A DNA stretch of 64,000 bases from Argyresthia goedartella (lineage: Eukaryota; Arthropoda; Insecta; Lepidoptera; Argyresthiidae), in assembly GCA_949825045.1 (NCBI GenBank), contig OX463824.1, forward strand, positions 27,560,001-27,624,000, written 5' to 3'. Made by a program: the position numbers and the translations under genes. The notes below the pieces were generated by a model, which ran no database searches, was not told the DNA's origin, and was given only the letters and a program-made list of their open reading frames with translations. Of the stretch, positions 56,102 through 64,000 are shown piece by piece. Position 1 is the stretch's first letter. Each line of letters opens with the position of its first letter.

Positions 56102-57372
56102 TAAAGTAAAAGGGAATTGTACCTTTCATTAAAGGAATAGCTGTTACTAGGGGGGTGGTACCGGAGGAAGTGGCTGCAGTAGGGGTGGTTGTGGGAGGGC
56201 TTATAACGGTCGAATATGTGGGATGTGATATGGTTTTATGATTAGTAATCACAGTTTTCGATTTGGTGTTTTGTTGTACTATTATTGCATTATCATTCCC
56301 TAGTTTGCGTAAGTAGTCATCAATATTGATGCATATTTTTTTTGTAATATTACTGTTGGCAATCTTTTTGTTGATTCTATAAATGTACATGAGTGGAAAT
56401 TCTTAACTATTGATTTAAGTCGCTGATTTAGTGCATGTTCATTTAGATATTGGCTTACTGCTATTCCGAGAACCAGCACACGTATATTTAGATTTTGTAG
56501 GGTCTTTATAATAGCACTGAGTTCCACTGTCAACTTAGTTGGATTGTCATCATGTTGACCAAGAGAGAGCACGACTATGTCTTCTCCATTCATTGTAGAT
56601 GTGTCAATCATATCTGTGATCTCCTCAGCTGGGGCAAACGGTTTGATAAAGGAATGAATCTGGTACTTTTCCGAAACAGTTCTTATATTCGCAAGTTCTG
56701 AGGCAATCCCTTTACATTGTTTCCCACCATATATATATAAGTTCTTGCTTTTCTTATTCTTTACATTATTGTTTAAGCTTGGAATATTGTTTTTTCTGAC
56801 CTCTTCTATTTTGTTAGTATCGTGAGAATTTTGCTGGTTGTTTAATGATTCTGGGTTGTCCTCCAATTGCAAATTATTTGCGTTGCTATATGGTTTAGGC
56901 GTCGATGTAGTGCCTTCATTTTTCCCTTTTATGAATTGAGGAGAGCGGTCCCGGACCGGAGTTTGCGTCAAGGTATCATTCCCGTCGTCTTTGGTCAGAA
57001 ACAGTCGGTTTGCTCGGATTTGTCGTTTTCGAGTCGTTGAAGATGTCAATTGTTTCTTAGTAGATGAAGATGTAGGGCACACTTATATCTTTGTTAGGAG
57101 ATCGATTTTGTTCTGCTGTTCATGGAGGATTTTCTTTATTGTGTTGTTTTCTTCTATTAAAACTTCTATTTCTCTGTCTGCACTTCTTAGTTTTGTTTGT
57201 AAGTTGTGTATGGTGCTTTTAAGCTCTTTTATGTCATCATTTTCTGTGCAGGAAGAAAGATCTGGAAGACTCGAATTTTTATTGATGTTGGTGTGGATTC
57301 GAGCGAAGTAAAAATATTTTCATCTAAAGAATTATTTCTCGCATTCTTTTTTCTTAGCGTTATATGTTCCAT
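56031..57372 (-). pseudogene. LINE ORF1 with coiled coil and esterase-like domain, frameshifted
   Basis: Starting at an ATG at 57372, the protein has a short N-terminus, a frameshift near 57270, a coiled-coil stretch (IKELKSTIHNLQTKLRS), a TAA near 57084, then the 57082-56300 frame. The latter has a Ser/Thr-rich linker and a domain with NLYIYGGKQC, VVLSLGQHDDNPT and IRVLVLGIAVS. That order resembles the SGNH-hydrolase (esterase) fold found in ORF1 of some CR1-like LINEs, but the catalytic Ser block looks degenerate (GGKQ). An A-run near 56340 shifts the frame again, and the tail ends at 56031, overlapping the ORF2 start by about 70 bp. Confidence 0.6.
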
Positions 57373-57427
57373 TTTGATTTTCCTATCGCATTTGTCGCTT
57401 ATAACGATGATAAAATGCTATTAAATT

Positions 57428-57490
57428 TAATTGGGTGAGGCTCGAACCTGAGATCCTTGCGTGAGAAGCGGGTGTGCTTCGTATACGCCA
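57428..57490 (-). repeat. tRNA-like module in the LINE 5' leader, copy 2
   Basis: On the minus strand GGTGGCGTATACGAAGCACA precedes CAGGTTCGAGCCTCACCC, a box A-like and perfect box B-like pair about 45 bp apart. Confidence 0.5.
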
Positions 57491-57997
57491 CCGTTGATGT
57501 TAGCAACAGCTGCGAAATTTATGTATTGCTTCAGTAGCTTTAGTTCCCACTAGCGACATCTAATTTCACTGCGTTGTATTACATACCCTGTTTGTGTACT
57601 TTCGGTAGTAAGATTATCCTTCCATGGATGTTTATATGCCCTGATAGTTACAATTAGCGGCGTAAGTGTCACTAGTAGTAGATGTCAGTTATGATCCCGT
57701 TATGATGCTGTGTGCGGGGATGTATAATTGTTCCTTTAGTCACTGTTTATGAATGGCATAGTTGTTTTTATTCACTGCTTTCGCTTATTAATAGAATTGA
57801 CTAGGCACTAGATAAGTTTCTGAGGGTTTTTCACTGTTTTTGCGGTTTTTGGAATGTCACATAATGATTTCACAATATTTTTGTTGACACTGTGTTTATG
57901 CACTTGATAACGATGTCACAACTTAATCGGTTTAATATGTACCGGTAGCACTGCAAATCAGGGAGCAATTTGCCAAAAAAATAAAAATAAAAAAAAA

Positions 57998-58078
57998 ATC
58001 TGGGCCGTCAAGGCTCGAACCCACGCTCCTTATATATGTTAGCAAGCGCCTTATCCACTGAGCCACCGCTGGTTCACG
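57998..58078 (-). repeat. tRNA-like module in the LINE 5' leader, copy 1
   Basis: On the minus strand GCGGTGGCTCAGTGGATAAG contains a consensus box A (TGGCTCAGTGG), and GTGGGTTCGAGCCTTGACG a consensus box B, followed by a T-run that could end RNA polymerase III transcription. It lies about 200 bp from the LINE 5' end and has no SINE body after it. Confidence 0.65.
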
Positions 58079-58281
58079 GCAGTTTCGCGAAAAACTTAAA
58101 TATCTCCGTCCTTGTCCGTCAGCGTGCGAGCTCTAGTAGTAATTATGTATATTGTCAATAGATGGCGTTAGACGGTACTTGGTAACGATTGCAACGTTGT
58201 GCCGATTGATGGTTGCGTTGCTGGACTTTGGACTAATGGATGGCCACCGCACTTTGCACTATGTGTTTTACCGCTATTCAA

Positions 58282-58418
58282 TCTGATACTAATTTTAAAT
58301 TAAGTACACCGTCCACCAAGGTAAAAACCCTTATGTATTAGGTAATAATACTGGAATATTATTACCTAATACATAAATAATGAGACTTTTATCGTTTATT
58401 TGCCAGCGCTACATTACA
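58282..58418 (-). repeat. BEL-like LTR/leader, minus-strand copy, proximal part
   Basis: On the minus strand TGTAATGTAGCGCTGGCAAA (a possible LTR start) leads to ATTCCAGTATTATTACCTAA, GGGTTTTTACCTTGGTGGAC and AATTTAAAATTAGTATCAGA. The last part is shared with 63013-63097 on the plus strand. A duplicated ACCTAATACATA segment is internal to this copy. Confidence 0.65.
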
Positions 58419-58589
58419 CCTACTTCAAGTGAGGTTATATCTCATAAAAACTAGTGGCTCTATAGACTTTGTGAGTCTGTTGAAACCAGAACTTCCAACA
58501 TACAAACTGATGAATGCACCTGGATACTAACCTGCAGTATGCAATTACTTTGTAAACTACATTTTGCGATCTAAAATACGATTGACTAT

Positions 58590-58690
58590 TCCCTCAAATT
58601 ATATAGCCTCTGTCAAATGCACGGTCTCTACAAATCCAACGACTCCTGATTTGTTAAAATATCTCAATCCTTTGAAAGTAAAACAACAGA
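58590..58690. repeat. Repeated block, copy 1
   Basis: CTACAAATCCAACGACTCCT and TTGTTAAAATATCT recur at about 60826-60862 in the same orientation. On the minus strand both encode GVVGFVE-like peptides, but I cannot name a protein. Confidence 0.5.
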
Positions 58691-58729
58691 ACGCCATCCA
58701 GGTCCAAATATTTTCGGGCAAACCCGCTT

Positions 58730-59035
58730 CAAGGCTTTGTATATCCAGGTCTGGCAAGGCCTCTCCCGCTGTGTCATTTGGTAGAGTAGCCCCTACTGCA
58801 TGTTCCACATTACCTTCCAAGTCCAATTTACGGACTGGATATAGCTGGCTTTAGGTGATTTATGGTCCTAAGTAGAAAATCTACTCAACGAAGTTGGGCC
58901 ATACCCGTTCAAAGCCCTGAACGGGTATGGCCCGAATATCTTTTGTACCTTGAGGCTATTCTGGAATATGCAGTACTCTACCCGATGACACAGCAGGAGT
59001 AGTATTGCCAGACCTGGATATAGCTAGTATTTTTA
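58730..59035. mobile_element. Foldback MITE with central hairpin
   Basis: TATATCCAGGTCTGGCAA and GCTGTGTCATTTGGTAGAGT (58740-58800) recur inverted at about 58960-59025. The centre holds a perfect 16-bp hairpin at 58896-58933 (GGGCCATACCCGTTCA and its inverse). Confidence 0.65.
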
Positions 59036-60117
59036 GACGTAAGTGCTCTGTGAGTTGTAGGAAAGGACAATGCGCAAATTGGTAGCAAAAAATTAAGTAC
59101 GCGCGCGTTTTTTGTTTCTTCTTAACGCTCCTGATTGCCAAAATACGGTCTGGTAAAACAAGATTCCTATTTGCGAGGTTTTCTTCAGATATGTGGACAA
59201 TTGCAAGATTGGAAGGAATTATTCCAAAAGACAGTTCCTCGCTTCAGCTATCAGCCCCTCTAGTTTTCGCTGGCTTATTCGAAATAGTGCTGCTAATCTT
59301 TTACCAGAATTTCCAGTGCGTGGCTTTGTCAGATATGCTCCAAGTGGCAAGGCTATCGTCTCATTAAAAACAGTGTTTCCGTAAAGACGGTATTGAACTC
59401 GGCGTGCTTCAATCTCTTGTAAAACACGATCATATTCTCATCTTTATTTTCCACCGCTGTGAAGTCCAGAGCCAGTCTGTCTCTTTCTCTAGCTTTTTTG
59501 ACCATATTCAAGACATCAGTCATTTGGTCCATAGAAAATGTCGATACGGTATTGGGTTGATGATCTTCCAGGTTATTTAAACGTGCATGTTCTTGGCAGA
59601 TACGTGTTCCATCACATATGTAATAGTCAAAGCATTTCAAACTTCTGCTTCTGAAGAACCAGGCCCAGTATCAACCAGACGTGCCGATTCTGGTAGCGAA
59701 GACCTTAATCCTTCTGTAGAACCAGGACCTGGAACATAAAGTCGTGACGATTCCGGGAATGAAGGCCTTAATCCCGAATGGTCGAGTCGGCAGTGACCCT
59801 GCCTACCAAGCCAAGGGTCTCGGGTTCGAGTCCCGGTTGTAACGTTGTAAGTTACCGTTGTCTTCACTCTATCATTAACTGGTCTTATTTTGAATTTAAG
59901 TAGTAATTCTCTTAATAAAACTGCCAAATGAGGCTGGTAATCACAGTATTAATTTTCACGCGCTGTACTAGCAGCATTCCACTGTTGACAGCTCGCTCGC
60001 TCTGCTGTGATTGGCCCGTTTTAAACTAACTAGCCGTGACCGCAACTTGACTTTGCGGCGCCGGCGTCATTTCCGAAAACTCACTCAGCACTATACGCAC
60101 GTCCGTCCTACTGGCGC
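59036..60117. other. Mostly unassigned, with one tRNA-like element and one unidentified frame
   Basis: At 59784-59848 a plus-strand tRNA-like sequence has CGGGTTCGAGTCCCGG (box B with a paired arm). The minus frame at about 59640-59353 is composition-rich (MDQMTDVLNMVKKARERDRL) and could be a real but unidentified coding fragment. Next to it on the minus strand, a 22-residue GLR.S.PES.RL-type repeat occurs twice. Confidence 0.4.
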
Positions 60118-60532
60118 TCTGTAACGGTCCCTTTTTACCGTACGCCGACGAACGACTCTAAACAGTAATTACTTACGTTTAATCATAACGTACTACTAGT
60201 AGTTACGTTTTAGTTTTGTCTGTGCTTCATATTAACCCCGATTGAGTTCGGGGTTCCTGGCACCTCTTCGGGATCACCGCTTTTCCTGACTACCCTACGG
60301 TTTCCCGGTTCCTGACACCGCTTCGGGCTAACCTGCTTCCCTGCTCCGGCTGCATTCGGACCGTTACTTCTCCGACGTCAGCGGCACTCCGACTACGGCA
60401 AAACCCGCAGGGAAGATTCGTTGCTGCGTAACCAGGGTCAGACTACATTTGGAGAACCCACGTTAAATAAAATTTCTTGTTGGCTACCTATTTGGAATCT
60501 TTTTTATTCCTCCCCAAGTAGGGACGTCACAC
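60118..60532 (+). repeat. Possible solo or truncated LTR
   Basis: A 415-bp block starts TGTAACGGTCCC and ends GGGACGTCACA, with AATAAA at about 60466 and TGGGGGC, a plausible primer-site start, four bases later. No second copy is in the window, and the sequence after the primer site switches to a LINE 3' end. Confidence 0.35.
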
Positions 60533-60540
60533 GGTGGGGG

Positions 60541-60725
60541 CAAATATTTGTTTGACGAGAACGGATGTTTGTACCCTAGTCATGGTTGTTTATCTATTTA
60601 AGTATGATATTTATCTATATAAGAATGTGTATCGTTGTCTAGTACCCAAGATACAGGAAATCCTAGTTTGGGGCTCGATCAATGTGTGTAAATAGTGTCC
60701 AAGGTATTATTATTATTATTATTAT
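60541..60725 (+). repeat. LINE 3' end with (ATT)n tail
   Basis: GTATCGTTGTCTAGTACCCA and a TTTGGGGCTCGATCAATGTG block, ending in an ATT microsatellite at about 60705-60725, follow the pattern of a LINE 3' terminus widespread in Lepidoptera. That recognition is from memory of the pattern and is inference. Confidence 0.5.
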
Positions 60726-60734
60726 CATCCCGAT

Positions 60735-60870
60735 CTATTGAACCAACCGACTCAACAGTCATATACAGTTCCCAATTAAATTCGTGCCCCAAACAATTCC
60801 AACCATCAGTCAATCTCACGGACTCCACAAATCCAACGACACCTAATTTGTTAAAATCTATCAAACCGTT
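60735..60870. repeat. Repeated block, copy 2
   Basis: Same block as 58590-58690. The minus strand reads FNKLGVVGFVESVRLTDGWN. Confidence 0.5.
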
Positions 60871-61686
60871 CTGTAGCAGTTTTTTTTACATTGTCAAGCC
60901 CATATCTCCGCCATTTTGAAAAGTTTCCACAAACTGACTCGACAAAAAAAAAACATAATTATCGAACCTGCTGCCAAATTTTCACGAGAATCGGAAGAGA
61001 AATGCGACCTGTAAAAGAGAATAACCGGATAGAAATCCAGACATTCAAAAGCAAGCGTAAATAGAGACGCTTCGCTCGCTCGGTCAATAAGGTTGCCATA
61101 TAATTATAATTAGATGTCATATTTATTAATAATATTTTTACTTCTCATACTCGAAAAGTTTGTGTTTGTGCTGGATGTATGCTGCATAAAATGTCACTTT
61201 TATCTGTAGTGCACAAAGTAAAATTGTTTTAAAGGCCGAGATAATCGGGCCTAACAGCCACTTCGTAGAATAAACTTGTGTAACAATCGTCCTTACAGTA
61301 GGTACAGAAATTCATAGGTAGAGTCGTAGGTATAGGATCAGCGATATCACGCGATCACACCATGTCGGATCATTCCCCCCGCACTTCATGTAACGCCCCC
61401 TCAACGCTGCGTCTCTCGCGCCTGGGCCGCCCGCGCATGCGCGGCGGGCTTCAGTCAGTCAAGCCAAAACTTGTTTGCCGCTCGCATCGACGCTCGATCG
61501 CGCTGAAGATTTTAGATTGTTTCCATCTCAATTATAAACCAGTTTTCATCTATCATTGTTAGACCTCATAATAAACACTGTTTCCGTGATAGTAACTTGA
61601 GACTTTTACTTATACTTGTTATTTTAGCTGATTTGCTTTAATAAATTTCACATTCGTGTTTTCTGTTACTAAATTATCAAAACTAG
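60871..61686. other. Unassigned sequence
   Basis: CTGCCAAATTTTCACGAGAA at about 60971 resembles dispersed insect repeats. A GC-rich patch lies at 61370-61510. No gene is recognised. Confidence 0.4.
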
Positions 61687-61728
61687 ATAAAATCAATTAC
61701 TATAGTTATCTATAGTAATTGATTTTAT
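61687..61728. repeat. Perfect 19-bp hairpin
   Basis: ATAAAATCAATTACTATAG, loop TTAT, exact inverse. A third partial copy follows to about 61765. Confidence 0.85.
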
Positions 61729-61765
61729 CAATTACTACAGTTATCTATAGTCAATTACTATTGAA

Positions 61766-62422
61766 AAACGTCGAACCACTTAATGATTTGGCAGTATGAT
61801 GTACCTTAGTCTAATGTCACATGTCGAAAATTAAAAACAAAATAAAAAATAAAATTGGTGGGAAGCTCTTTGTCATTATTTGCAATTTGGTGCTGTTGTT
61901 TAATAATTGTTATTTTACGATCATTTGTATGCTATTGTTTCATTTTCTCAGTTATAAACCCCATTTTGCCCTCGATTTAACTATCCTTATTTGCGGCTTG
62001 GGTGGATATCAATGTCTCGGGTGAAATTGTTTTATGCCCTTGTTGTACAATCTACTATTACTTCCAACTACGCAACAATTATATCGTAACTGCACTACAG
62101 ACGCAACACAAAGCGGCACTTTGTTGCTCTAGAGCAGAAAAAATGTATGAAAATCCATTACTGCACTGTTTTAGTTTTCTTTTAAATCGCGCAACCAAAG
62201 AGGTGGCACATGTCAAGTTACTAAAAGCCTAGGTTTACAATGCTTTCGGTTGGTGACCACGGCCATATGGAGTTACACAGGCTGCGTGTGAAGTGATGGG
62301 TGTCCTAGGCTAAAAATAAAACTGGCTATAAATAATTATAAAAAATAAAAAGGCGGGAATGTAGAAAAGCTAATTTTCACTGAGAAATACGAGCGTGCAG
62401 TTGCTTAATTAATAATTGTATT
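61766..62422. other. Leader region upstream of the Crypton-like frame
   Basis: No coding. ACGCAACACAAAGCGGCACT at about 62101 and a nearby TTTGTTGCTCTAG run look like a repeat leader, possibly belonging to the Crypton-like element. Confidence 0.35.
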
Positions 62423-62690
62423 ATGAAAGAGGAATCTTCAAGTGACACGGGCATTTTCCTTTCTTCAGAAGCAATTCAAATTGAAGCCAGAAACGTATTG
62501 TTGCCGCAAAAATCCAGTATAAAACACATGAAAGCGTATGAAAACATTATTGAATGGAAAAATAATAATAATGCGAAATCAGTCTCAGAAAACGTGTTAT
62601 TGGCTTATTTTAGTAAACTGTCCAAGAAAATGAAGCCATCTTGATTATGGTCCATATACTCCATGCTAAAATGCATTCTTATTACTAAAG
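62423..62690 (+). pseudogene. Crypton-like tyrosine recombinase, N-terminal fragment
   Basis: A 73-codon frame has an acidic start, then EARNVLLPQKSSIKHMKAYE, NIIEWKNNN and SENVLLAYFSKLSKKMKPS, followed by TGA where LWSIYSML-type sequence continues in the same phase. This is the core-binding N-terminal region of CryptonI-type tyrosine recombinases of insects (SENVLLAYF..LS.K.KPS.LW..YSML). The catalytic domain with its Arg-His-Arg-Tyr set is absent, so it is an inactive fragment. It could be a domesticated-gene fragment instead, but the early stop argues against this. Confidence 0.55.
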
Positions 62691-62741
62691 ACTAAACGAA
62701 GCTAACATCGTTTTTAAACGATAATCAGATGGTTTCCAGTG

Positions 62742-63009
62742 TACAAAATCAAAAGTTTTCGCAGGTGAAAACATACAGACGTTTTAAATGAAGCGCCTAA
62801 CGCCATATATTTGGTGACAAAAGTAAGTTGTACTTTTGTGTGTGTTTTTAACCAACTAGTTGGTTAAAAACACACACAAAAGTACAACCAACTAGTTGGT
62901 TAAAAACACACACAAAAGTACAACTTACTTTTGTCACCAAATATATGGCGTTAGGCGCTTCATTTAAAACGTCTGTATGTTTTCACCTGCGAAAACTTTT
63001 GATTTTGTA
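62742..63009. mobile_element. Perfect 124-bp-arm hairpin MITE
   Basis: Arms 62742-62865 and 62886-63009 are exact inverse copies at every base I compared, with a 20-base loop. The ends are TACAAAATC and GATTTTGTA, so a TA duplication fits. The arm contains TTAAAAACACACACAAAAGT and CCAACTAGTTGG blocks, and a 35-bp unit repeats across the centre. The right edge coincides with the point where the surrounding sequence resumes (GTCTCATTATTCC, compare 58350-58385). Confidence 0.9.
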
Positions 63010-63093
63010 GTCTCATTATTCCAGTATTATTACCTAATACATAAGGGTTTTTACCTTGGTGGACGGTGTACCTAATTTAAAATTAGTATCAGA
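63010..63093 (+). repeat. BEL-like LTR/leader, plus-strand copy
   Basis: GTCTCATTATTCCAGTATTA, then CATAAGGGTTTTTACCTTGG, TGGACGGTGTAC and ATTAGTATCAGATTGAA. It is shared in inverse orientation with 58282-58375, and it precedes the BEL gag directly. Confidence 0.7.
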
Positions 63094-64000
63094 TTGAACA
63101 AGATGGACAAACGAAAAGTAGTCGCGAAACTGACCAAGCGATATAATGCTTGGGTGACATCGAGCGTCGCGCGGAGAAAATTAAGCGGTCGCGAAGGAAT
63201 GACCGTGGGGAGGGTAACGGAGACCCACCCCCGAAGGGTGTTGTTGGACGGCTGCCACACCTGGAGATTCCGGCCTTCAGTGGGGCAATTGATGAGTGGC
63301 CGGCCTTCATTAATTTGTTTGATAGTTTGGTCCACGGTCGGGACGACCTGGACAACGCCTACAAGTTGGCCCAGCTATTGATGGCTCTGCGGGGTGAACC
63401 GAAGGAGTTGGTCGGTCACCTAACGGTCACGGCGGGCAATTATGAGATAGCAAGGTCCATATTGTTGGACCGCTACCAACACAAACGGCGGTTGGTTGAT
63501 GCGCAGCTGGGGAAGCTGCTTAGCATCCCTAGAGTAACCCGGGATGTTGACATCCGAGTACAGGTGCTCAACCCTGGGCTGGTGGCCACTAAGGCCCTTC
63601 AGAACCTTGGTCTTCCGGTAGACATAGGTCTTACATTGTTTTATATATGGTTTTGTCGCGATTGCCTGCAGCTGTTCAAAGTCGGTTTGAACAGCTGCAT
63701 GGGGGCAGTAGCACGGAACTGCCCACACTCGTCCAATTGACAGATTTTTTGGAGGGTGAATGAAGGCGATGTGACACACTGGACACGGAGGCCTGAGTGC
63801 AGCGCCAACCCGCGCGGATGCGGGAGGGGCCGCGCCACCCGCCCCCGCGGGGGGGTGGGAGGTCGAAACAATTTGGCGTTTTGAATGCCGCGCCGTCGGG
63901 TGACGGCTGTGTGCGGTCATGACGTGACCAGTTGCGCCAAATTTAAGGCGCTCGGGGTAGCTGCCCGCAGGAAGATAGTGTTCCGTCACCGATTGTGTTT
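63094..64000 (+). pseudogene. BEL/Pao retrotransposon gag, damaged and cut by the window edge
   Basis: The structural protein of a BEL/Pao element. The frame 63150-63740 has LPHLEIPAFSGAIDEWPAFI, NLFDSLVHGRDDLDNAYKL, LMALRGEPKELVGHLTV and RYQHKRRLVDAQLGKLL, the conserved gag region known as DUF1759. After about 63620 the frame shifts. Similarity resumes in other frames (an SRLPAAVQSRFEQLHGGSS block near 63655, then LVQLTDFLEGE). Near the window end VCGHDVTSCAKFKALGV is part of a zinc knuckle region. The N-terminal region around 63100 is also in another frame. At least two frameshifts make this copy inactive. Protease and later domains would lie beyond the window. Confidence 0.85.

Larger units (their letters stand above)
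52930..58276 (-). mobile_element. Full-length minus-strand LINE (5.35 kb)
   Basis: From 58276 downward: a long 5' leader with two tRNA-like modules, ORF1 (about 57372-56031), ORF2 (56101-53160), a 230-bp 3' UTR and a (TTTGTA)n tail ending at 52930. TTCAA duplications lie at 52925-52929 and 58277-58281. Outside them the flanks join to give the leader found uninterrupted at 63083-63126, an internal empty-site control. Coding regions have few lesions, so insertion is fairly recent. Clade: Jockey superfamily. Confidence 0.93.

Noticed and set aside
59784..59848. Possible true tRNA gene
   Set aside because: Box B and its stem are good, but I cannot build a complete acceptor stem, and it sits amid repeats. 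I treat it as SINE or tRNA-derived.
59637..59927. 96-codon minus-strand frame
   Set aside because: It runs across a tRNA-like element, and its TGTRTRDPWLG part is the usual artefact of reading through such a sequence.

Overview
This window looks like intergenic or intronic DNA from an insect, most likely a moth or butterfly (Lepidoptera). Almost every recognisable coding stretch belongs to a mobile element. The lepidopteran call is inference: it rests on the kinds of LINEs present (one whose ORF1 ends in a baculovirus FP25K-like domain, one with a (TTTGTA)n tail, one with a (TTTGAC)n tail), on tRNA-derived SINEs, on a BEL/Pao gag, and on a CryptonI-like fragment. I found no rRNA, no convincing functional tRNA gene, no CRISPR array and no complete host gene. 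The only candidate host coding sequence is one exon-like 161-bp block at 4088-4248 on the minus strand.

Layout. 1-4.7 kb: a possible core promoter (711-749), a decayed CR1/L2-like reverse transcriptase, a 16-bp minisatellite and the candidate exon. 4.75-9.66 kb: a complete Ty3/Gypsy element with one intact 1416-codon gag-pol frame and identical 117-bp LTRs, inserted in a foldback element with a TTTAT target duplication. 9.7-14 kb: mostly unassigned, with a hAT-like non-autonomous element and a SINE. 13.98-20.47 kb: a giant inverted repeat with 1.84-kb arms carrying PIF/Harbinger-like coding, around a loop that holds a broken IS630/Tc1/mariner-type transposase. 20.5-38 kb: a mosaic of MITEs, foldback elements, SINEs, microsatellites and pieces of at least three LINE families, including an R2-like zinc-knuckle/nuclease domain and an RNase H LINE split by a foldback element.

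38.2-45.2 kb: an old Jockey-like reverse transcriptase cut in two by a complete, apparently intact two-ORF LINE (39039-44154) with an AAGGT duplication. 45.88-50.52 kb: a 4.64-kb DNA transposon with terminal inverted repeats and a 4-bp ATTT duplication. Its damaged transposase gene is interrupted by a 2.8-kb LTR element (46606-49422) that has 1.05-1.09-kb LTRs and only 0.68 kb of interior. 52.93-58.28 kb: a full-length minus-strand LINE (TTCAA duplication, two ORFs, tRNA-like modules in the 5' leader) inserted into a BEL-like leader. An uninterrupted copy of that leader at 63.08-63.13 kb shows the empty site. 58.3-64 kb: BEL leader copies in opposite orientations, repeats, a possible LTR, a Crypton-like fragment, a perfect 124-bp-arm hairpin, and a BEL gag running off the window.

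How the parts relate: the window records successive transposition. Four nested insertions can be ordered exactly because target duplications or empty sites survive: Gypsy into foldback, LINE into LINE, LTR element into DNA transposon, LINE into BEL leader. The Gypsy element and the 39-44 kb LINE have undamaged coding capacity and look young.
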